From assembly GCA_963854735.1 (NCBI GenBank), contig OY978105.1, positions 620,001 to 684,000 of the forward strand: a DNA stretch of 64,000 nucleotides. The letters are read 5' to 3'. Source of the stretch: Marvania coccoides. Taxonomy: Eukaryota > Chlorophyta > Trebouxiophyceae > Chlorellales > Chlorellaceae. Under the pieces are notes generated by a model. That model saw only the letters and a program-made list of their open reading frames with translations. It had not been told where the DNA came from and searched no databases. Shown in pieces: positions 56,701 through 64,000 of the stretch (within the stretch, counting starts at the first letter, position 1; every line of letters begins with the position of its first letter). The position numbers and the translations under genes were made by a program.

Positions 56701-57265
56701 GGCAGTACTGCCGTTAAGTGCCGACACATCGCCCCAGCAGTACGGCAAGTTATTGCTTTTGAGGCCGCACGTCCAGTCGCCACCATTGATGATCTGCTGC
56801 CAGGGGCCGGGGTCAATCACCATTGCTGGAAAGTTGTATTGCTCAACGCTGTCGGTGCCGATGCCCAGCTGCGAAAAAGTGTTGGGCCCGAAGCACCAGG
56901 CGGAGAAGTCGGAGGCTTGGAGGGCGCAGGAGGCGGTGCCGGTGGTGACTTGGTTGGGTCGCAAGGGGGAGGGTGGCGGCAGGCTTGCTGTGGTGAAAAA
57001 GTGGAGAAGAAAATGATGAAGAGCGTTAATCGGGTGCTGGGACGTGCAGGCTAAAAACATGCCATTTCTATGTACGAGTAATGGCATTTGAAGCGAGTGG
57101 GTCATGTAATGCGCACTTACGAGCTGGCAGCGCTCCTGATGGTGAAAGACTTGCGCGTGGGGCAGGCGGACGGCTGGCAGCTGCAGGCTTCTTTTGAGAC
57201 AAGGCTGGGGGGCACAGGCACAAAATCAATGCCAGGTGACACGCAATGGCGACCATCCCAGCCAT
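53717..57265 (-). CDS. Receptor-like pseudokinase with RCC1-type ectodomain
   Basis: Exons (reverse): 57121-57265, 54088-56987, 53717-54004; 1110 residues. A signal peptide (MAGMVAIACHLALILCLCPP) is followed by an extracellular region of RCC1-like repeats (WCFGPNTFSQLGIGTDS, WTCGLKSNNLPYCWGD, FCWGEGRWGQLGAGAN, HACALDSNGSAFCFGLNSFG), as in plant CRINKLY4-type receptors. A Pro-rich stalk and one transmembrane helix follow (about residues 533-558). The cytoplasmic part is a TKL/RLK-like kinase domain (ARHPNVLGFAGVC, GSLHDVL, SDVYAFGVCMWELLTW, HCWSQSPGERPQF). The HRD/HGD site is YGTLKSRNLLV (no catalytic Asp), the DFG position reads AES, and no clear VAIK lysine is seen, while the APE motif is kept. 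It probably transmits signals without phosphotransfer. Confidence 0.85.
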
Positions 57266-58451
57266 TTATACAGTTATTATTGCTGCAGGTAAAAAAAAAA
57301 AACGTCCCATCGCAAGATGTTTTTGTTCGAAGAAATTTGTCTAGCCGAGGGCATTCCTTGCACCTCGATAGTGAGCCGATACGTTGGATGATATCTTAAC
57401 GGCAGAATATTCAGTAATTGAGACCGATTTTTCGCTCTTTTCATCCGGAAACTGAAGAAAAGAAGAGGGGGCCGAATAATGACAGTTGGTCGTTTTTTTA
57501 AACTGCTGACTGCTACTTTAATCGCATGCAGGTTATTTCTCAGCAACATCGCTGAAACTTCGTCATTATTAAATTTAACGAGAGATTGTGTGGCTTCCCA
57601 CAGCGCTGGCAAGTCCCCAATTCTCTCTTTTGTTAAATTTTTTTGTTAATTTTTTTTGTTAAATTCTCTCTCCCTCATGTTTCTATATCATATTGAATTG
57701 AATTTGAGCCATTCCATGTGCGGCGGTAGGCTCCTGACTTAATTATTAGGATCAAGCTTGCCCCTCTGCTGTGTGGGCTTTGTTGCCGTCTCTGTGCGGA
57801 GTCTAAACACTCAATTTTGTATTTGTATAATAGAAAAAGATTACATTTTACATAATTTATGTGAGGGGCGATTTCAGCCCAGTTTGATGCTCGAGACGAG
57901 AGCGAAGGAAGAGGGGAAAAAAAGAGTCAAGAATCGTGAAGTGCAATGAACAACGTTGCCATGGTGTGCTCATGCAAAGTTATTTTTTGGAACCAAACGA
58001 AAGAAAAAAGAAAGGTATTCTACTCTGGTCTAAACTAGTACAAAAACAAAAAAAAGAAGGAAAAAAGGTGGTTGGGACGGGCGCACGCCCTCAGCCAATA
58101 TATTTCAGTTGGCTGCCAAGAACCCTTGAGCTAACATAAATGGCCTACTGATGGGTCGAGTTCCCATCGCATTCGAGCCACCCAACAGAATTGCTATGCT
58201 AAAAATAAGGAGGGAATGAATGATGGTGAATCCTCTCGAAGCGGAAACACGAACGTGGGAGGGGCAAGGGGGAAAGTGAAACGTCAATTGCTGCGTGTAA
58301 TGGTACACGATTAGTGTTATTGCGCACGTGGTGTGTGAAATAAGAAAGAAATAAAGAAGGTATATGATGAGTGTCAAGGGGAGTCGGTTCATTCTTCATC
58401 GTTGTGGTATCAAGCCGCTCAGAAACCAAAAATATTTAACGCCGGGCTAGC
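57266..58451. other. Intergenic, possible diverged LINE tail
   Basis: A segment near 57,762-57,812 (CTCTGCTGTGTGGGCTTTG, TTGCCGTCTCTGTGCGGAG, TCTAAAC) resembles a diverged copy of the LINE 3' end. Otherwise AT-rich with no supported gene. Confidence 0.45.
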
Positions 58452-60243
58452 TTAGAAGTCCTCGTCGAAGGACAGGTTGTGCATGCCCTCGCCCGACACC
58501 GAGTTCATCACCCCCGCCTTCTGGTACTCGCCCACTCGCTTCTCAAAGAAGTTGGTCTTGCCCTGCAGCGAGATCAACTCCATCCAGTCGAACGGGTTCT
58601 TCACGTTGTACTCCTTCTCGCTGCCCAGCGCCACCAGCAGCCGGTCCGCCACGAACTCGATGTACTGCGCCATGAGCACCTTGTTCATGCCGATCAGGTC
58701 CACCGGGAGCGCTTCACAAATGAACTCCTTTTCGATCTCCACGGCCTCGGTCACGATCTCCGCGATGCGCTGCTCGGAGAGCTTGTTGTTGAGGTGGTTG
58801 TACAGCAGGCACGCGAAGTCGGTGTGGAGTCCCTCGTCCCGGGAGATGAGCTCGTTGGAAAACGTCAGCCCCGGCATCAGTCCGCGCTTCTTCAGCCAGA
58901 AGATGGAGCAGAAGGAGCCGGAAAAGAAGATGCCCTCCACGCAGGCGAACGCGACCAGCCGCTCGGCGAAGGACTGGGCGGAGTCGATCCACTTGAGCGC
59001 CCAGTCGGCCTTCTTTTTCACAACGGGCACGGTGTCGATGGCATGGAACAGGTGGTCCTTCTGCACGGGGTCCTTGATGTAGGTCTCCAGAAGCAACGAG
59101 TACATCTCGGAGTGGATGTTCTCGATGGCGATCTGGAAGCCGTAGAAGGCGCGGGCCTGCAAGCGGAGCGATGGTGGAAAACGTATTTGTTAAGGAGTGG
59201 CAATACGGAATAAACGTTAAGGCGCAAGTAGACTGGTTGGAAGACTGCTGTCTATTTGCGTATGCAGTAAAATGGAATCAGCTTGAGAGAGATTTCGCCC
59301 ACACAAAAATCAACCAACGACAGACGAGTTTAAAATTTCAAATAATTCAAACTTTGCATGCCACTGGTTCGCCCCAAATCAAGCCAGAGCGATGCTGGTG
59401 TTGAAGCGCTTCTCACCTCCGCGATTTGCACCTCCTTCATGAAGCGCACGCCCAGGTTTTCGTTGACAATGCCATCGGACGCGGCGAAAAAGGCCAGGAT
59501 GTGAGACACAAAGTGGCGCTCGTTGTCGTTGAGGCTCTCCCAGTGCTGGAGGTCACCGCCGAGGTCGACTTCCTCGGCTGCAGGGCAGGGGAAATGGGGG
59601 GAGGGGGGCAAATGGGTGAGAAACAACGGTGGCCACAGGCAGAGACGAAGGGGGTAAACCGATGATTGGAGAGAGAGATGAGGGGGCGGAGATGTGGTGG
59701 AAAGTGGAAAAAAGGGACGTGGAGGGTTTAAGTAGCGGAAACGAGGGAAAATGTGTGGAAATTTTGAGGGCAAGCGCCCGGCAGGGGTGGCCAAAAACCA
59801 ACAACGACGAAATCAAGCCGGCAGCTGGCTTCACAAAGAAGCCACGATAATCACACATGGATTGACAAGGTGCGGGGTGCGCGAGAGCTGGGAATGCGTT
59901 CCGCGCCTGCCCATCCTTGGCAGCTCCACGTTCAATCAAACCAAACGTGCGACAACAAGACGCCGCGCCGCGCGGGCTGAATGCCCGGGTTCGCTCTCAA
60001 CTCACCGGTCCAGAAGGAGGCCTCGGCCTTCTTGTAGAACTCCCAGATAGCGGGGTACTTGATGGGGAAGATCACAAAACGCTCGGGGTTGTCGGCCAGG
60101 ATGGGCTCAGTCATGTCTGCAAAGAGGTGCCACAACAATGAGCCAGAGATCGCGGGGGTGCAAAGCAGAATGAGTTTGAAATCAAAGGCTGCGGAGAGTC
60201 CGCACTCACCCTGAGCAGACAACGTGTTGTTTTCGCTAGCCAT
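58452..60243 (-). CDS. Ribonucleoside-diphosphate reductase small subunit (class Ia R2)
   Basis: Exons (reverse): 60210-60243, 60006-60116, 59417-59577, 58452-59156; 336 residues. Features: [20 protein letters not shown] and the metal-ligand Asp (about residue 53) in AEEVDLGGD; ligands Glu114 and His117 with the radical Tyr121 in [17 protein letters not shown]; further Glu/His ligands in [13 protein letters not shown] and [16 protein letters not shown]. The C-terminal end (NLSFDEDF) is the usual peptide that docks on the large subunit. It makes dNTPs from NDPs with R1. All radical and iron ligands are present, so it should be active. Regulation is expected to be S-phase-linked but no element was identified. 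Confidence 0.97.
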
Positions 60244-61172
60244 TGTGTGCGGATAAATGACACGAAAACAAAAATAAATGGAAATGATTAAAATAATGCG
60301 TGAGAAAACGACGTGCGCGAGTAAAAAGCCATCTGGCATATTTGATTTTCAAAAATTCCGGAGGAAAAAGAAAGTTGAAGGCTGACCCATTTTTTTTTTG
60401 CGGAATTACCCAAGATCGCTACGCAGAGATCGTAATGAGTCTGGCCACAGCGGCCATTGACCCCCAACAGCTGCTATTTTGGGTTTTATAGGCAGTAAGA
60501 TAGGGTTGTCATGGGCTGTCCCGTCAGCAACAGCGTGGTTCAAAAATGTGGAGTCGGCCAGCCAGCTGGTGCACACGCAGCCATTTTCTAATAGCTTGCA
60601 AACTATTGGCGTTTGAATGCTCGCTCGATACCTGGCAATTAAGAGGCCCTTTAAGAGGATGCCGTCGACGGTCAATTTACCAGCGTGGCCTGGCAAGATT
60701 GGAGGGTTGGAGAGCAGGCCTTGCTTTGCATCTCACCAGCATTCTGAAACCCAGAAGCATGGGCACAGGTCCCCTCTATTTCTGTGCCTTTGTGACCAGC
60801 GCCCCCGAAAAAAATAAAGACAGACCCAGCTCTGTTTTCGCTCTCTGGCCGCTGCTATAATACTATTAAATATTCTAGATGAAATTTCAGTGTCCTAGAT
60901 AACGTGCCCCGCGCAGCCGCGATCCAGGGGCCTCGTTTCTTCCCCTACCGAAGTTCGGGCCGACCTCAATGCAGCGAGTGAAATCCTCATGGCCACGCAT
61001 GAACCAGCCCTTGCATGCGTATATCCATTGGCATTTTTAATAATTCCAGGCCCTGTTTCTGTACGGGGCGACGTCCGCAACGAAACTTCGAACATCTAAT
61101 TATTATTATTATTGCGAGTTGCCGGTGTAGCAGCCTCAACCCTGGATTCGAGGCGGCATAATACCTGTTCAG
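60244..61172. other. Divergent intergenic region (RNR2 / RING-AP2 gene)
   Basis: About 0.9 kb, probably with both promoters and the undetermined 5' exon(s) of the RING gene. Short frames on both strands (near 60,406-60,860) are unrecognised. Confidence 0.5.
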
Positions 61173-63760
61173 TGGAGTGGCTTATTAATTGAGCGCACCA
61201 GGCCAGCTGCAGACGCCTCCCAACGCCACCTTCAGCTACGTATCAAAAGGTGAGTACTTCGCCTCGGGTTCATCGCTTGGCGAGCCTCAAAGCGCTGCTT
61301 CCCGCTCCCACGACGCGCCCGAAATGCTAGATACATTTTTGCCGTGCGCTGAATCCCGTTTTTGTGGCTCTGCGCAGATTTTTCATACTCGCCACCCGAA
61401 GGCTCCTAAGGCCTGCTTTGGGGGGAGCGATGTTTCAAGAGAACGCCGCCAACGGGGGAAACCCTGAGGATGGTCTCGACGTGGGAAAAATACAAAACGG
61501 GTGGGCTGCACTGTTCAGCTTTTAAGTGCACCGGAGCCCAAAATTTCAGCGCTGCTTTTCTCACGTTTTCTCTCTGTTTTCTGAACATGCAGCCTCGTCA
61601 CGGTGCGCCTCGGTGATGTCGCCGATTTTGCGCGGTGCCCCATCTGCATGGGTAAGCTAGAAAAGTTATTTTTCCTCAAAACTTTTATCGCCGTCTCCTC
61701 ATCGTTTCAACACTCTACTATGAATCCAGGCATCGTCAAGGACACCCGGACCATCTCCGTCTGCATGCACCGCTTCTGCAAGTCCTGCATCGAAGCCTGG
61801 CTGCGCTCCAATATGTAAGCAGCCAGCCCTTCGTCGCCTCTTTCATTGCATTTCATCGCCCCTTCAAATCTCCCCTTCAGCCAACACCCGTTTTCCGCCA
61901 CTCTACCCGTCTTCACTCCCCTCAGCAATCGTCCTTTCGTCTCCTACTTCTAAATAACATAAACCCTCGTTTCTTTCTTCCTCTCTGCAGCGACAACACG
62001 TGCCCGCAGTGCCGGAAATCTTTTGCCTCACGCCGGGACTGCAAGCCAGACCCCACTTTCGACCAGCTGCTGGGCGCTATCTTCGGGGACGCGGGCGCGG
62101 CGGACGACGCCTTCCTGGAGGCTCCCGCAGACGTGCTGAGGGCAGCAGGGGCGCTGGGCTCAGAGCTGGAGGGGCAGAGGGAGGTGCAGCGAGCGGCGGC
62201 CCGCACTGCCGCCATGCAGGCGGCCGCGCAGGCGCGCGCCGCCGCTCGGCACATTGTAACGCACAGTGACGTGGGGCCGGGGGCCTCCAGCAACAGCAGC
62301 GAAAGCAGCGAAGGGTATGCAGTAGCGCCGGCGCCAGCGCCGCCACCCCCCGTCCGCCGCGTCGGCCGCCCCCCCAAACGCCCCGCCTCCGCTCCCGCAC
62401 CGGGCGCGGACGACGGCGGAAAACGCGCGCGCCGGCTTTCTTCCGATGACGTAATGGAGGCTTTGTCCCCGGACGCCATCGCTGAGCTGTCCCTCAACAA
62501 CTCGAAGTTTATGGGGGTGCGAGAGTATTGCGGCAAGTGGCTGGCGTTCACGCGCGAGGGCAGCGGCGGTGGGGAGGCCACCATGCTGGGGCAGTACGGT
62601 ACCGAAGAGGAGGCAGCACGTACTGCAGATTTGCATACGTACCGCATCAAAGGCCCGGCCCCCCACAGGCTCAACTTCCCGCACCTGGCGCAGGCGTACT
62701 CGCGGCTGCTGTCCAACGGCGTGGTGCCGGCTGCCACCTCAGGTGAGCTTCTTTCGAGGGAAATAAAACGCCGCCGTTGTTGCCTAAAATCCTGTTGCGT
62801 GTTTCTGCATTAAAACGCAATGCCTTTGTTTTCGTATCTATGTCAACTATTACGCACTGCTTTGTAATTTCAAGGGATGCTGCTGTTCTCCTTTTCTGCT
62901 GCTCATCCCAACTTGCTCTTCTATGCTTTTTCAACAGGCGAGTACGAAGCGGCGAGGCAGAAGATCGCGGCAGCGGTCAAGGGCATCCCCGTCCCTTCCA
63001 CCTGGAGGCCACCCCGCGACCGCGTTGCCAGAGCTGGCGGCACAGAAGCCGGAATTTCAGCCGCCGCCGCCACCGCTTCAGCAGCAGTCAGCGGTTCTGC
63101 AGGCGGACTGGACCGCGGCGGAGGCGCAGGACTCTCCCACAACAGCCCAATGGCGGCAGGGGAGCGGTCACATGAGGAGGAGGCCGCTGCGAACAGGGCA
63201 GCGGAGCTGGCGAAGAAGCATCCGCTGGCGCTGCGAAAAGGCGCAGGAACAGCGCTGGTGGAGGTGCGGCCTGGGCCTGGGGTGCCTGCCAACTTAGCCT
63301 GGAAGCAGCGCTACCTGGCGTGCCCTGCAGATGCCACGGTGGGGGCGCTGGCTGAAGCGATCGCAGCGGGGCTGATGCAGCAGCAGCAGGAGGCGCGAGA
63401 AGGAAGTGGCGCCGTCAAGCTGGAAGAGACTGCATCTGAGGTGAGAGGCACTCCCGTCAGCTCCTTGCTGTATTTTCCTTTCAAAACTTCAGATTTCGGG
63501 GTTGAATATTCAGGGGCGATGATGAATATATTTTCTGTCTTATTTTCTTTATTTTTTTTCTGCAGGCTGTGGCGGCGGAGCGGGTGCTGCTGAACGCCAG
63601 CAACGAGCTGGACGCCACTGCTGACTTCGTTGCGGTGTATTACGATCCAGACGCTACTGGATCTTTTGTACTGCGCAAACACTTGGCAGTACGGGAGTTG
63701 CTGCTGCTGCTGGCGGACTGCGGGGAGGATCTGGTGCTGGAGTACACCCTGGTGGCGTAG
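61173..63760 (+). CDS. RING1-type E3 ligase with AP2-like domain and RAWUL-like C terminus (start not determined)
   Basis: Exons: 61173-61249 (5' limit tentative), 61593-61651, 61730-61814, 61991-62742, 62938-63440, 63566-63760; phases consistent in the RING frame. The N-terminal RING (FARCPICMGIVKDTRTISVC, MHRFCKSCIEAWLRS, TCPQCRKSFASRRDCKPDP, FDQLLGAIFGD) closely matches plant/animal RING1, the Polycomb PRC1 ubiquitin ligase. A low-complexity basic linker (VRRVGRPPKRPASAPA, an AT-hook-like GRPPKRP) follows. Then comes an AP2/ERF-like domain: KFMGVREYCGKWLAFTREG, MLGQYGTEEEAARTADLHTY, HRLNFP. The C-terminal third (TALVEVRPGPGVP, RYLACPADATVGALAEAI, ... EDLVLEYTLV) resembles the RAWUL domain of RING1. 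The initiator codon is probably in an upstream exon. RING identity is firm, AP2 good, RAWUL fair. Confidence 0.85.
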
Positions 63761-64000
63761 ATAACAGCTTCATTTGAAGGGAGGCCCCTTGAGCGCTGGG
63801 AGAGGGAGAGGGCAAGTGCTGTTGAAACTCTTTTTACGCATGAGAGTGCTTTGTTTCTTTTTGAAGGCTGCTTTTAATTTATTTTATGTTTTTTGTTCGT
63901 GAACTATGGCCAAAATATTTCTTAGTTCTTCTATTAACGTTATGTTTATGCTTATTTGCGCCTGTAGTAGACGTCAAACCATCTGTAAAACCTTGAAACC
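63761..64000. other. 3' flank ending in a dispersed repeat
   Basis: No gene. The last about 40 bases (TAGTAGACGTCAAACCATC, TGTAAAACCTTGAAACC) match the repeat end at about 50,171-50,212 and continue out of the window. Confidence 0.6.

Noticed and set aside
60406..60860. Overlapping frames on both strands upstream of the RING gene
   Set aside because: No family, splice phase or composition supports either; the region is better treated as promoter or 5' region.

Overview
The window is nuclear DNA of a eukaryote, very probably a green alga (Viridiplantae, most likely Chlorophyta; genus not determinable from sequence alone). Coding exons are GC-rich and cut by many short AT-rich introns with GT-AG or occasional GC-AG ends. 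The gene set combines plant/algal families (XEG113-type GT77 glycosyltransferase, plant-type TCP11, RBP45/47-like RNA-binding protein, AP2 domain, RING1 homologue) with an algal-type transferrin. There are no operons or bacterial signals.

Layout. 0.2-4.0 kb: 3' part of a membrane-anchored transferrin (at least two lobes). 4.7-5.2 kb: two arrays of an 8-bp telomere-like minisatellite flanking a LINE 3' tail. 5.9-8.5 kb: a degenerate non-LTR retrotransposon lying between exons of a possible small membrane protein. 9.4-10.6 kb: alpha-arrestin (-). 11.8-22.4 kb: a five-copy tandem array of an unrecognised multi-pass membrane protein (-), with a broken ankyrin gene trapped inside. 22.9-27.5 kb: NLE1 (-) and RIO2 kinase (+), head to head. 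27.9-29.3 kb: another multi-pass membrane protein (+). 30-32 kb: three-RRM RNA-binding protein (+). 33.9-38.3 kb: TCP11-like protein (+). 38.9-40 kb: a third multi-pass membrane protein (-). 41-43.9 kb: GT77 glycosyltransferase (-). 44.9-47.4 kb: RPA1 (+). 48-49.5 kb: choline/ethanolamine kinase (-). 50.4-52 kb: probably plastid-targeted membrane protein (+). 52.4-53.1 kb: FAM206/ABITRAM-like protein (+). 53.7-57.3 kb: RCC1-ectodomain receptor pseudokinase (-). 58.5-60.2 kb: ribonucleotide reductase small subunit (-). 61.2-63.8 kb: a RING1-type protein carrying an AP2-like domain and a C-terminal RAWUL-like region (+).

Most distinctive points: (1) the RING + AP2 + RAWUL-like architecture, suggesting a Polycomb-type ubiquitin ligase with its own DNA-binding domain; (2) a transmembrane transferrin in which usual iron and carbonate ligands are replaced; (3) a receptor-like protein whose kinase domain lacks the catalytic and metal-binding Asp residues; (4) the tandem array, with all five copies intact; (5) LINE 3' tails fused to telomere-like repeats and scattered near gene ends. 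Exon coordinates were assigned by hand from splice motifs, reading phase and protein similarity; start codons are the least certain part.
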